Shown in pieces: positions 25,118 through 35,803 of a stretch of 64,000 nucleotides of DNA. The position numbers and the translations under genes were made by a program. The notes under the pieces were generated by a model. The model was not told the DNA's origin, made no database searches, and was given only the letters and a program-made list of their open reading frames with translations. Source of the stretch: Pseudomonas sp. IAC-BECa141 (GTDB taxonomy: Bacteria; Pseudomonadota; Gammaproteobacteria; Pseudomonadales; Pseudomonadaceae); assembly GCF_020544405.1 (NCBI RefSeq), contig NZ_CP065410.1, forward strand, positions 6,157,061-6,221,060. The letters are read 5' to 3'. Position 1 is the stretch's first letter. The number at the start of each line of letters is the position of its first letter.

Positions 25118-26265
25118 GAGGTGGCTCCAGAGGACGAGACGACGGTTCGCGAAGTGCCGAGGCGTTTCACCAGCGTGGCGCCTCGATTGCGCATGGGCAT
25201 TTCGATAAAGCGGTAGTTGAGTTCGCTGAGCAGAACGATCAGGCCACCGGCGATCAGCAGCGTCACAATCGGATGCCCTGCCGGGCTCGGCAGACCGGCG
25301 CTCTGCAAACGGAAGGTCATTTCCCGCACCAGTTGATAGGCCGGGATGTGGATCAGGTAAATGCCGTAGGAGCGGCTGCCGATCCATGCCATCAGCCGTT
25401 GCAGGCCACCGGCCGGCAACAGGTAATTGCGATCGTACGAGGCGATCCACACCAGCACGGCGCTGAGCACGGCGATAGACCCGATGCGGTAACCGGCAAA
25501 GGTGAAACGGTCGGTAGCCATGAAGCTCAGCAGCGCTCCGAGACCGATCAGCGCGGACAATCCGGCCCATGGCCGACGCAGGAATACGGGCTCCCAACGG
25601 CGGTAACCCGGCTGCACGCTCCCTATCGCCAACAGCACACCCAGCGCCAGCGCGTCGGTACGGATCACCATCAGCAGTGGCGTACGCACGGTGAACAATT
25701 GCACCGCTACAAGTGCCAGCAATGCCCACACCAGACGCTTGCGGCACAGCAGGATCAATAGCGGAAACAACAGGTAGAACTGCTCCTCCAGCGCCAGACT
25801 CCAGTAGACGAAACTGCTGCCGTATTCGTAATGAAAGAACGCATCGGCAAAGCGGAAGTTGGCGTACTGAAGCACGCCTGCCAGGGTGGCCTGAACGTTG
25901 GCCGACCATGTGCCGAATGCCCCCGAACGGTTGAGAAACACACACGCCAGCAGCATCAGCGCCAGCCACAGCCAGGCCGACGGCAAGAGGCGAAAGACCC
26001 GGCGCAGCCAGAAATTGCGCGTCTGCTCCCAGTATTCCTGGCGATTGCTGCAACCGCGCAGCGCCGGGATCAGGCTGCGGGCGATAACAAACCCGGAGAT
26101 GGCAAAAAACAGGTCGACGCCCCACCACGGTTGCGCTACGGCATGGATCCTTTCAAGCAGCGGTACCGGGTCGGTGAACAGGCTGCCCTGCAAGTGATGA
26201 AACAACACGCCGAGTACCGCGACAGCTCGCAAGACTTCGATGTCCATGATCCGTTTGCCGCTCAT
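25111..26265 (-). CDS. Acyltransferase family 3 (OafA-like O-acetyltransferase, PA5458-like)
   Basis: A 384-residue polytopic inner-membrane acyltransferase. The N-terminal motif DIEVLRAVAVLGVLFHHL is typical of family 3 acyltransferases (RxxAxxxV.xFH), and about ten hydrophobic helices follow. Such enzymes add acetyl groups to O-antigen or other envelope sugars. It sits between two methyltransferases in a five-gene minus-strand operon, overlaps the upstream methyltransferase stop (ATGA, 26262-26265) and overlaps the downstream one by 7 bp. The likely substrate is the D-rhamnan made by the divergent rmd-wbpZ operon, inferred from synteny with PA5458. Confidence 0.85.
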   Translation of the reverse strand: MSGKRIMDIEVLRAVAVLGVLFHHLQGSLFTDPVPLLERIHAVAQPWWGVDLFFAISGFVIARSLIPALRGCSNRQEYWEQTRNFWLRRVFRLLPSAWLWLALMLLACVFLNRSGAFGTWSANVQATLAGVLQYANFRFADAFFHYEYGSSFVYWSLALEEQFYLLFPLLILLCRKRLVWALLALVAVQLFTVRTPLLMVIRTDALALGVLLAIGSVQPGYRRWEPVFLRRPWAGLSALIGLGALLSFMATDRFTFAGYRIGSIAVLSAVLVWIASYDRNYLLPAGGLQRLMAWIGSRSYGIYLIHIPAYQLVREMTFRLQSAGLPSPAGHPIVTLLIAGGLIVLLSELNYRFIEMPMRNRGATLVKRLGTSRTVVSSSGATSC

Positions 26266-27158
26266 GACACACGTCCTGTATCAATCGGTTTGCGGGCGAT
26301 GATCACCTGACTCTTGGGCATGAACCGGTCGAGCATCTGTTTGATCGCCAATCCATCGGGCTGCGCCAGCAAGTCCTGCCAGGTCCTGGCCCAACTCTCC
26401 ATCAACGGTGGATACGGTGCCTGGATCCGGTCGCGCACGGCACCGTCGAGGTCACGTCCGGCAGCCCGTTCGCTGGCCCAGAAAAAGATCATGCCCATCA
26501 CCCAGAAAAAACCCGTGGCCTGACGATGCTCGATCACCAGACCGGCATCCTCCACCAGGGCCGCGAAGCGCTCCGGGGTGAAGATCTGCACATGATTGGG
26601 TGACTGGTAATAACCCGCCGGAGCGATGCCTTGCTGCAAATGCTCGCCTACCGGTGCCGGCACACTGAGCAGATACAACGCGCCGGGACGGCCCATGCGC
26701 ACCAGTTCGGCCATGAACGGCTCGGGCTGGTCGATGTGCTCCAGCACTTCCATGCACACGACCTTGCTCGCACAGCCGTCGCTCAACGGCAGTGGCAGAC
26801 TGTTGCTGACCAGACCGAGGCTGGCCTTGCGGCTCTGCGCTTCGACTTGCCGGGCGAGGTCGCGCACCTTGTCGTGCTCGCTGTCGGTGAAGATCACCGA
26901 GGCGCCTTGGCGCACGGCGAACAATGTCGCCACGCCCTCGCCACAACCCACATCGAGCAAAGTGTCGCCGGCATCGATGACAAAGCCCTTGAGCAGCTCG
27001 CCACTGTCGCCGTGAAACCAGCCGTCGAGCATGGCATCGCGCAGGCCGACGTCTCGCGGCGAAACACTGGCGGCCAGCGGTTCAGGCGCAGCAACCGGCG
27101 AAGAGTCCGGCACCGATCGCGCAACCGGACGCAAACGCCTCAGCAATGCGCGGATCAT
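26262..27158 (-). CDS. SAM-dependent methyltransferase (CPA locus, PA5457-like)
   Basis: A 298-residue class I methyltransferase with motif I LLDVGCGEGVATLF and the EVLEHIDQPEPFMAELVRMG segment shared with its paralogue at 24299. Its N-terminal about 45 residues are basic and Pro/Ala-rich. The gene overlaps both neighbours by 4 bp (26262-26265 with the acyltransferase, 27155-27158 with the glycosyltransferase), indicating one translationally coupled operon. The probable substrate is a sugar of the common polysaccharide antigen, where methylated rhamnose has been described in P. aeruginosa; the exact position methylated is unknown. Confidence 0.82.
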   Translation of the reverse strand: MIRALLRRLRPVARSVPDSSPVAAPEPLAASVSPRDVGLRDAMLDGWFHGDSGELLKGFVIDAGDTLLDVGCGEGVATLFAVRQGASVIFTDSEHDKVRDLARQVEAQSRKASLGLVSNSLPLPLSDGCASKVVCMEVLEHIDQPEPFMAELVRMGRPGALYLLSVPAPVGEHLQQGIAPAGYYQSPNHVQIFTPERFAALVEDAGLVIEHRQATGFFWVMGMIFFWASERAAGRDLDGAVRDRIQAPYPPLMESWARTWQDLLAQPDGLAIKQMLDRFMPKSQVIIARKPIDTGRVS

Positions 27159-28459
27159 GTGCCTGTGGCTTCCGTTGCAGCGACAGCGCGAGATTCCTGC
27201 ACTTGAGCAAGGAAATCACGCAAACGCTGCTCGGCCACCGCCTGACTGCAGAACGCCTGGAGACTGGAAACGGCCTGCGCCGACATTTGCGCATAACGCC
27301 CGGGATCGTTCTTCGCCACCTCATAGCTGTTGCGATAGGCCACACAGACCGACGCCCAGTTGATCATGTAGCGCAATGTGCGGAACGCCTTGCGCGGATC
27401 GTGAGGCCAGGCGGTGAGTTCATCGGTGGACTCGACCAGAAACGCGTTGTCGGTGCTCAGGTAATCGATCATTGCCGTGGTGCGCGGCGCCACCGCTGGT
27501 TTGCCGCAGGACATGAATTCCATCAGCGGCAGGCACTGGCCCTCGCCGTAGGAAGTATTCACCACGTAACGGGTGGCCTGCACCAGACGCTCGTAGTCCG
27601 CGTCCGCGAGGTAGCCATAAATCAGCACGATGCGGCAGCGGTAGGACTGGTTTTTGTACAGGTGATGAAGAATGTCGCCGAGCGCCTCTTCGGCATCGTG
27701 ATGCGTGAGCTTGAGCACCAGCGTCGCGTCTTCGATGTCGCGGAACGTCACGCAGAATGCACTGAGCATGTCTTCCCAGTTCTTGCGTCCGTCACCGGGA
27801 TTGAACACCGATGTGTAGACGACACCGTCCAGCAGCAGCTCCTGCTCGCGCACCGGCGCCTGGAAATCGATGCCCTCGCCACGGCGCAAGTGTTTCGGGC
27901 CGAACGCGTCGAGATTGAGCTGACGACTGTCGGCGACCAAACCCTTGATCGTCAGTCGAACCGGTCCTGTCGAGGGCTGCCCCTGAGGCTGCGTGCCGCG
28001 GGCCGCGAAGCGATCCCACACCGGCGCCGGCACCGCGACAATCGGGTAATCGGCACCCATGGCTTCGCGCACCGCATTGACCGTGTAGCTGGAATGAGTG
28101 AGCGCCGCACCACAGGCCTGGAGCACCATGCGCCAGTCATTGCGCGGCTCGTTGTCGAAGGGTTCGTTGGGAATGGTGCTGAATTCCCAGGCGAACACCG
28201 GCAGCGTCGGGCATGCCAGATGAATCGGCGTGCGGTGCGGCGGCGAGAACGACAGAAACACGCACGGCTCGCCACGGGACAGGCATTCCAGATACAGCGC
28301 ATCGACTTCGCGCACCGGGTCGACGACTTCCACCACACGCCCAAGGCGTTCGAGCACCGGTCGGTATTCCTTGAGCACGAAGTAATAGCTGTACTCCGAC
28401 CGCCCCAGGTTCTGCGCGATGGTGTGCTGGTTGGTTTCCGAGTGAATGATGATCAGCAT
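27155..28459 (-). CDS. Glycosyltransferase (CPA locus, PA5456-like)
   Basis: A 434-residue GT-B-type glycosyltransferase with an N-terminal variable domain and a C-terminal Glycos_transf_1-like domain (TSVFNPGDGRKNWEDMLSAF, later SYGEGQCLPLMEFMSCGKP, which carries the donor-binding Glu region). It is clearly homologous to the gene just upstream (28453-30000): LGR.EYSYYFVLK.YRPVLE.LGRV is shared near the N-terminus. The pair therefore arose by tandem duplication. It overlaps the upstream gene by 7 bp and the downstream methyltransferase by 4 bp. It likely adds a sugar to, or caps, the common polysaccharide antigen; donor and acceptor are not deducible. Confidence 0.82.
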   Translation of the reverse strand: MLIIIHSETNQHTIAQNLGRSEYSYYFVLKEYRPVLERLGRVVEVVDPVREVDALYLECLSRGEPCVFLSFSPPHRTPIHLACPTLPVFAWEFSTIPNEPFDNEPRNDWRMVLQACGAALTHSSYTVNAVREAMGADYPIVAVPAPVWDRFAARGTQPQGQPSTGPVRLTIKGLVADSRQLNLDAFGPKHLRRGEGIDFQAPVREQELLLDGVVYTSVFNPGDGRKNWEDMLSAFCVTFRDIEDATLVLKLTHHDAEEALGDILHHLYKNQSYRCRIVLIYGYLADADYERLVQATRYVVNTSYGEGQCLPLMEFMSCGKPAVAPRTTAMIDYLSTDNAFLVESTDELTAWPHDPRKAFRTLRYMINWASVCVAYRNSYEVAKNDPGRYAQMSAQAVSSLQAFCSQAVAEQRLRDFLAQVQESRAVAATEATGT

Positions 28460-30000
28460 GAGGCGTTATCCGTCACGGGGGCGGCATCGGCAGCCAGCGG
28501 CACGAGACCGAAAAAGTCCGCCATGCGCCGTTGCACCGGAGCGAACGCGCAGTAGTCGTGCATGCGTTCGACAGCAGCGGCGGACATGCGCGCGTAATCC
28601 TGCGGCTGCGACTTGGCCATCCGGTAACTGTTCTCATAGGCGCGTTTGAGCGAAGCCCAGTCGGGCCGATAGCGCAGGGTGCGGTAGATGATTCGGGTGT
28701 CCTGGGGCCAGATCGTCAGCTCTTCGCTGGACTGCACGACGAAGGCCACCGTGTCGTCGATGTAGTCTTCCATCGCCGTATGGTCCGGGGCGATCACCGG
28801 TTTGCCGCTGGACATGAACTCCATCAGCGGCAGGCACAAGCCCTCACAACGTGAGGCGTTGACGTAAAAACTGGCAGCCCGGTAAAGCCGCGCGTATTGC
28901 TCGTCGTCGAGATAACCGTGCATCACCAGCACCCGGCAGGCGAACGGTGTCAATTGCGCGAGCAAGGTCATCAGTTCGCTGTAGTAGGACGCCAGATCGT
29001 TCTGGGTAATCTTCAGCACCAGGGTCGCGTCAGGCGTTTCGCGAAAGGCCCAGCAGAACGCGGTGATCAGATGGTGCCAGTTCTTGCGGCCGTCTTTGGG
29101 GTTGAACACAGTGACATAGACCACGCCTTCCACCGCAGCCTCGACTACCGAAGAGGTATCCGGCAAATCCAGCGGAGGTGGCTCGGCCACAGCCACCGCA
29201 TGCGGCGCGGCGATGGCCGGGAAACGTTTTTCAAGCCAGGCGTGTGCGCTGTCCGACAGCAGATCCTGCACACCTTCCCAGTACCAGTTGTGCAGGTATT
29301 TCACCCGTTCTTCACCCGCGTCCAGCATCCACAGGCGCAGATAATGACGGGCAATGACCAGGCGCCGTTTGACCGTCAGCGGTGGCGGGCGCAGAGCCTC
29401 GATTTCAGCCAGTTGCTCGGCAGTCAGCGGTTTTGGCAGCAAGTCATCGGCAGACAGTCCCAGCGTGCGGCTGTCGAAAATGCAGCCCTTGATTGCCAGG
29501 GTCGCGCCGGTATTGATCGGCGCACTGGCAGGCTGCTCACGAATGGCGGCGAAGTTTTCCCACAAGGGTGTCGGCAGCACGAGTACCGGAAAGTCTTCGC
29601 CCATGGCGCGGCGGATCGCGCGGGCGGTATGGCTCGACAGCGTAATCACCCGTCCCTGTCGTGCGAGCATCTGCGTCCAGTCGTGGCGCGGATCGTCATC
29701 CCACGACTCATCGGGGATTGAATCGAACTCCCATGCGATCACGCAGATCGTCGGACATTCAAGGTCGGTCGGCGTATTTTGTGGCGGCGTGAAGGACAGG
29801 AAAACGCTGCTTTCCCCGGCGCCGAGCAGTGTTCGATAGAGTGGATCGACCTCGGCGCGGCTGGACACCACATGCACCCGCCCCAGGCTTTCCAGCACCG
29901 GGCGATAGGCCTTGAGCACAAAGTAGTAGCTGTATTCGGGACGCCCGAGACTCTGGCTGATGGAGCGGTCGTTGACATCCGAGTAGAGAATGAAATTCAT
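28453..30000 (-). CDS. Glycosyltransferase (CPA locus, PA5455-like)
   Basis: A 515-residue GT-B glycosyltransferase, paralogous to the 434-residue enzyme downstream. It has the same N-terminal LGRPEYSYYFVLKAYRPVLE segment and the same C-terminal VTVFNPKDGRKNWHHLI and SRCEGLCLPLMEFMSSGKP motifs, plus an insertion of about 90 residues in the middle (around residues 190-280) that the paralogue lacks. The start at 30000 gives MNFILYSDVND and has GGGA upstream; the extension to 30024 is unlikely. It is first of the five-gene minus-strand operon and is divergent from rmd across a 426-bp region. Function in CPA synthesis is inferred from PA5455. Confidence 0.82.
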   Translation of the reverse strand: MNFILYSDVNDRSISQSLGRPEYSYYFVLKAYRPVLESLGRVHVVSSRAEVDPLYRTLLGAGESSVFLSFTPPQNTPTDLECPTICVIAWEFDSIPDESWDDDPRHDWTQMLARQGRVITLSSHTARAIRRAMGEDFPVLVLPTPLWENFAAIREQPASAPINTGATLAIKGCIFDSRTLGLSADDLLPKPLTAEQLAEIEALRPPPLTVKRRLVIARHYLRLWMLDAGEERVKYLHNWYWEGVQDLLSDSAHAWLEKRFPAIAAPHAVAVAEPPPLDLPDTSSVVEAAVEGVVYVTVFNPKDGRKNWHHLITAFCWAFRETPDATLVLKITQNDLASYYSELMTLLAQLTPFACRVLVMHGYLDDEQYARLYRAASFYVNASRCEGLCLPLMEFMSSGKPVIAPDHTAMEDYIDDTVAFVVQSSEELTIWPQDTRIIYRTLRYRPDWASLKRAYENSYRMAKSQPQDYARMSAAAVERMHDYCAFAPVQRRMADFFGLVPLAADAAPVTDNASC

Positions 30001-30426
30001 GGCATCCCACGGTGAAACCACCATCCCGGCCGCTTCACGCTATGACGGCCAGGCGTCGGATCGAACCGGTATCAGCGGTGTTCGTCCTGCGTCATCGGGC
30101 ACGTCTCTGTTCTTGTTTTAATGTTCGGTTTTACCCTGTCGCACGATCCTTGCGAAATGCCGCAGGAGATCGCGCCGAGGGGCATTCTAAACACATCCCC
30201 CAAGGATTCGGGAACCGCCCGGCGAGAAAAACCCGACTACTCTGACGAGAACTGACCGGTCACGATTTGCCCGGTTGAAATTGCTGCGCAATTGGCACAG
30301 ATTGGCAACCAAACAAATACAACAACGACTTCACCCGTCTTCTGACATGGTTTTTCTCTTGGTCTGACAGACATCCCCTTAAAGCCTGTGGGAAGAGGTG
30401 AAAGTTAAAGACCGAGGGGTCGCTGT
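30001..30426. promoter_or_regulatory. Divergent promoter region between the two CPA operons
   Basis: 426 bp without a supported gene, more A+T-rich than the flanking genes towards the rmd side. It should hold promoters for both the five-gene minus operon and the eight-gene plus operon. I see a short inverted repeat AATTGC-TGC-GCAATT at 30279-30293 but no convincing sigma-54 or JUMPstart/ops element. GAGGGG at about 30414-30419 is the rmd ribosome site. Confidence 0.6.
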
Positions 30427-32309
<1,883 letters not shown>

Positions 32310-32312
32310 GCC

Positions 32313-33755
32313 ATGCTGATCCCCGTGATTCTGTCCGGCGGTGCCGGCACCCGTTTGTGGCCGGTGTCCCGCGAGGGCCATCCCAAGCCATTCATGACCC
32401 TGCCCGACGGCCAGTCGCTGCTGGGCAAGACCTACCGCCGCGCCGCCGCGCTGCTGGACGGCTGGGGCGACATCGTCACGGTGACCAATCGCGAATACTA
32501 CTTCCAGAGCAAGGATCACTATCAGGCCGCGCGCCTTTCACGCCATCGCGGGCACTTCCTGCTTGAACCCACCGGGCGCAACACTGCACCGGCCATCGCG
32601 GCGGCGGCACTGTCGCTGCAAGCCTTGCACGGTGATGCAGCGATCATGGTGGTGATGCCCGCCGACCATTTGATCGTCAACGAAGATGCGCTCAAAAGCG
32701 CAGTCGAGCACGCGGTCAATCTGGCGAAAGACGGTTATCTGGTGACCTTCGGTGTGGTGCCGACCGCCCCGGAAACCGGCTTCGGCTACATCGAGACCGG
32801 CGCCCCGCTGGATGCAAAAGGCGCAGCCAAGGTCCAGCGTTTCGTGGAAAAGCCCGACCTGCAAACCGCCACCCATTACCTGGAAAGCGGCAACTTCCTG
32901 TGGAACTCGGGAATGTTCTGCTTCACCACCGCCACCCTGATCGCCGAGCTGGAGCTGCACGCCCCCGAGCTGCTGGAACAGACCCGCGCCTGCATGGCCG
33001 CCAGCGAACCGCTGGAAACCACGGGTTACCTGCAACAGGAACTGTCGCCGCAACTGTTCGCCGAGATCACCGACATTTCCATCGACTACGCGTTAATGGA
33101 ACGCTCCGAGAAAGTCGTGGTGGTGCCCGCCGGTTTCGACTGGAGCGATATCGGTTCGTGGGGCGCAGTCGCCGCGCTGGTGCCGGCCGACGCCGATAAC
33201 AATCGCGCCAGCGGCGAGGCGATCTTCATCGACAGCCGCAACAACTTCGTTCAAAGCGAAGGCCGGCTGGTGGCCGCAGTAGGTGTTGAAGACCTGATCG
33301 TCATCGACACCGCCGACGCCGTGCTGGTGGCCCACGCCGACCGTGCGCAGGATGTGCGGCGGGTGGCCAAACAGCTCAAGGACAAATCTCACGAAGCCTA
33401 TCGTCTGCATCGCACGGTCAGCCGTCCGTGGGGCACCTACACCGTGCTTGAGGAAGGCCCGCGCTTCAAGATCAAGCGCATCGTGGTCAAACCCGGCGGC
33501 AAGCTGTCGTTGCAGATGCACCATCACCGCAATGAACACTGGGTGGTGGTCGAAGGCATGGCCAAGGTCACCAACAACGGCAGCGGCACGACCCTGGTGG
33601 CAAAGAACGAATCAACGTTTATCGCCGCCGGTCACAAGCATCGCCTGGAGAACCCCGGCGTCATCGACCTGGTGATCATCGAAGTGCAAAGTGGCGAATA
33701 CCTGGGAGAGGACGACATCGTCCGCTTCGAAGACCAATACGGCAGGACGGTGTGA
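32313..33755 (+). CDS. wbpW: Mannose-1-phosphate guanylyltransferase / mannose-6-phosphate isomerase
   Basis: A 480-residue bifunctional PMI-GMP enzyme that isomerises fructose-6-P to mannose-6-P and makes GDP-mannose from mannose-1-P. The N-terminal nucleotidyltransferase domain has GGAGTRLWPVSREGHPKPF (residues 9-27) and FVEKP. The C-terminal cupin has the type II PMI metal motif QMHHHRNEHW. AlgC-type phosphomannomutase for the middle step is not in this window. It feeds Gmd within the same operon. Its stop is directly abutted by the wzm ATG (33756). The genes psl/alg encode paralogues elsewhere in pseudomonads, so the name rests on operon context. Confidence 0.92.
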   Translation: MLIPVILSGGAGTRLWPVSREGHPKPFMTLPDGQSLLGKTYRRAAALLDGWGDIVTVTNREYYFQSKDHYQAARLSRHRGHFLLEPTGRNTAPAIAAAALSLQALHGDAAIMVVMPADHLIVNEDALKSAVEHAVNLAKDGYLVTFGVVPTAPETGFGYIETGAPLDAKGAAKVQRFVEKPDLQTATHYLESGNFLWNSGMFCFTTATLIAELELHAPELLEQTRACMAASEPLETTGYLQQELSPQLFAEITDISIDYALMERSEKVVVVPAGFDWSDIGSWGAVAALVPADADNNRASGEAIFIDSRNNFVQSEGRLVAAVGVEDLIVIDTADAVLVAHADRAQDVRRVAKQLKDKSHEAYRLHRTVSRPWGTYTVLEEGPRFKIKRIVVKPGGKLSLQMHHHRNEHWVVVEGMAKVTNNGSGTTLVAKNESTFIAAGHKHRLENPGVIDLVIIEVQSGEYLGEDDIVRFEDQYGRTV

Positions 33756-34553
33756 ATGCTGCTTTCCCTGTACCGCTCGCTGCATGACTACCGGGGTTTC
33801 ATCCTCGGTAGCGTCAAGCGGGAGTTTCAAGCGCGGTATCGCAATTCGCTGTTCGGCGCGCTGTGGACGGTACTCAACCCGCTGTCGATGATCATCGTGT
33901 ACACGGTGATCTTTTCCCACATCATGCGCGCCCGTCTGCCCGGCGTGGACGACGGCACGGCCTACAGCGTCTACCTGTGCGCCGGGCTGCTGACCTGGGG
34001 CCTGTTCTCGGAAATCACCCTGCGCAGCCAGAACATGTTTCTGGAGAACGCCAACCTGCTGAAGAAAATCAGCTTCCCGCGCCTTTGCCTGCCGGTGATC
34101 GTGCTGCTCAATGCCGGGATCAACTTCGCGATCATCATCGGCCTGTTCCTCGGCTTTCTGTTGATCACCGGACGCTGGCCGGGCATGGCCCTGTTGGCAC
34201 TGGTGCCGCTGCTGGCGCTGCAAGTGCTGTTCTGCGCCGGGCTGGGCATGATCCTCGGCGTGCTCAACGTGTTCTTTCGCGATGTCGGACAGCTATTCGC
34301 CATCTGCCTGCAATTCTGGTTCTGGCTGACCCCGATCGTGTACCCGCTGAGCATCCTGCCCGAGTGGGTGCAGCACCTGTTGCAGCTCAATCCGCTGACC
34401 AATCTGATCGGCAGTTATCAGAACCTGTTTCTCTACGGTCAGTGGCCGGTGTGGAATTCGCTGCTGCCGATCTTCGTGATCGGCCTGCTGTTGTGTGCGG
34501 TCGGCCTGCGCCTGTTTCGCCGGCGGGTCGGCGAAATGGTGGATGAACTCTGA
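33756..34553 (+). CDS. wzm: A-band O-antigen ABC exporter, permease Wzm
   Basis: A 265-residue ABC-2-type membrane protein with six helices, the channel that exports undecaprenyl-linked rhamnan across the inner membrane. The N-terminus FILGSVKREFQARYRNSLFGALWTVLNP is typical of polysaccharide exporters of the Wzm/KpsM family. It works with Wzt, whose ATG overlaps the wzm stop (TGATG at 34551-34555). ABC-dependent export, together with absence of a Wzy/Wzx pair here, indicates that the polymer is completed in the cytoplasm before export. Confidence 0.92.
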   Translation: MLLSLYRSLHDYRGFILGSVKREFQARYRNSLFGALWTVLNPLSMIIVYTVIFSHIMRARLPGVDDGTAYSVYLCAGLLTWGLFSEITLRSQNMFLENANLLKKISFPRLCLPVIVLLNAGINFAIIIGLFLGFLLITGRWPGMALLALVPLLALQVLFCAGLGMILGVLNVFFRDVGQLFAICLQFWFWLTPIVYPLSILPEWVQHLLQLNPLTNLIGSYQNLFLYGQWPVWNSLLPIFVIGLLLCAVGLRLFRRRVGEMVDEL

Positions 34554-35803
34554 TGGGGTACATACGCGTTACCGGCCTGGGCAAGGCCTACAAGCAGTAC
34601 CCCACTCGCTGGAGTCGCCTGGCCGAATGGCTGATACCGTTTTCGCCAATGCGCCATCGCCAGCACTGGGTGCTGCAAGACGTGAATTTCGAGATCGCCC
34701 CCGGCGAAGCGGTGGGCATTGTCGGGGTCAACGGCGCCGGCAAAAGCACCCTGCTGAAAATGATCACCGGCACCACTCAGCCGACCTGCGGCCAGATCCA
34801 ACTCGAGGGCCGGGTCGCCGCGCTGCTGGAACTGGGCATGGGCTTTCATCCGGACTTCACCGGCCGACAGAACGCAATCATGGCCGGGCAACTGCTGGGC
34901 ATGCAGGTCGAAGACATCGAAGCACTGATGCCGGACATCGAACGCTTCGCGGAAATCGGCGAGGCCATCGATCACCCGGTGCGCACCTACTCCAGCGGCA
35001 TGCAGATGCGTCTGGCCTTCAGCGTCGCCACCGCGCGCCGCCCCGACATTCTGATCGTCGACGAAGCACTGTCGGTGGGCGACGCCTACTTTCAGCACAA
35101 AAGCTTCGACCGCATCCGCAGCTTCCGCAAGGCCGGCACCACGCTGTTGATCGTGTCCCACGACCGTTCGGCGATCCAGTCGATCTGCGACTCGGCGATC
35201 CTGCTCGAGGGCGGCCACATGGTCATGCACGACAAGCCCGAAGCGGTGATGGATTACTACAATGCCCTGCTCGCCGAGCGCGAAGGCCAGACCGTGCGCC
35301 AGGAACTGCTCGACGGCGGCCAGGTACGCACCGTGTCCGGCACCGGCGAGGCCGGGATCCTCAGCGTGCGTCTGCTCGATGAACGCGAACGCTCTATCGA
35401 CGCCGCCGAAGTCGGTCAGCCGGTGACACTGGAAGTCGAGGTGGAGATTCGTCAGGACATCGAACGGCTGGTGCTCGGCTTCCTGATCAAGGATCGCCTG
35501 GGCCAGGCCATGTACGGCATCAATACCCACCGCCAGAACCAGGCGCTGGAAGACCTGCGGGCGGGTGAGCGCATCACCTATCGCTTCGCCTTCGTCATGG
35601 GCTTGGGCAAGGGCAACTATTCAGTCGCCCTGAGCCTGTCGCGACTGGACTCGCACCTGGACCGCAACTTCGAATGGCGCGACTACGGTCTGGTATTTCA
35701 CGTAATCAACAACCGCAAGGAAGATTTCGTCGGCTGTTCCTGGCTGGGCGCCCACACGTCGATCACCCGCCATGCGGACAACCTCGCGGAGCGTGCGCCA
35801 TGA
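34553..35803 (+). CDS. wzt: A-band O-antigen ABC exporter, ATPase Wzt
   Basis: A 416-residue ATPase with a nucleotide-binding domain (about residues 1-245; Walker A GVNGAGKST, signature YSSGMQMRLAF, Walker B ILIVDEALSVGD) and a C-terminal beta-sandwich (about 270-410) of the Wzt carbohydrate-binding type. That domain recognises the finished chain end, in other species a methylated or otherwise capped terminus, which fits the methyltransferase genes in the divergent operon. It overlaps wzm and wbpX by 1 and 4 bp. Confidence 0.92.
   Translation: MGYIRVTGLGKAYKQYPTRWSRLAEWLIPFSPMRHRQHWVLQDVNFEIAPGEAVGIVGVNGAGKSTLLKMITGTTQPTCGQIQLEGRVAALLELGMGFHPDFTGRQNAIMAGQLLGMQVEDIEALMPDIERFAEIGEAIDHPVRTYSSGMQMRLAFSVATARRPDILIVDEALSVGDAYFQHKSFDRIRSFRKAGTTLLIVSHDRSAIQSICDSAILLEGGHMVMHDKPEAVMDYYNALLAEREGQTVRQELLDGGQVRTVSGTGEAGILSVRLLDERERSIDAAEVGQPVTLEVEVEIRQDIERLVLGFLIKDRLGQAMYGINTHRQNQALEDLRAGERITYRFAFVMGLGKGNYSVALSLSRLDSHLDRNFEWRDYGLVFHVINNRKEDFVGCSWLGAHTSITRHADNLAERAP

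Noticed and set aside
25118..26128. Long N-terminal extension of the methyltransferase frame
   Set aside because: The upstream part overlaps the acyltransferase gene in another frame, is low in recognisable motifs, and the ATG at 25117 gives a normal-length enzyme.
30290..30310. Possible sigma-54 promoter (TGGCAC near TGGCA)
   Set aside because: The spacing of the -24 and -12 elements is one base too short and the -12 part lacks the usual TTGC.
30001..30426. JUMPstart/ops element in front of the O-antigen operon
   Set aside because: No GGCGGTAG-type core was found in the divergent promoter region.
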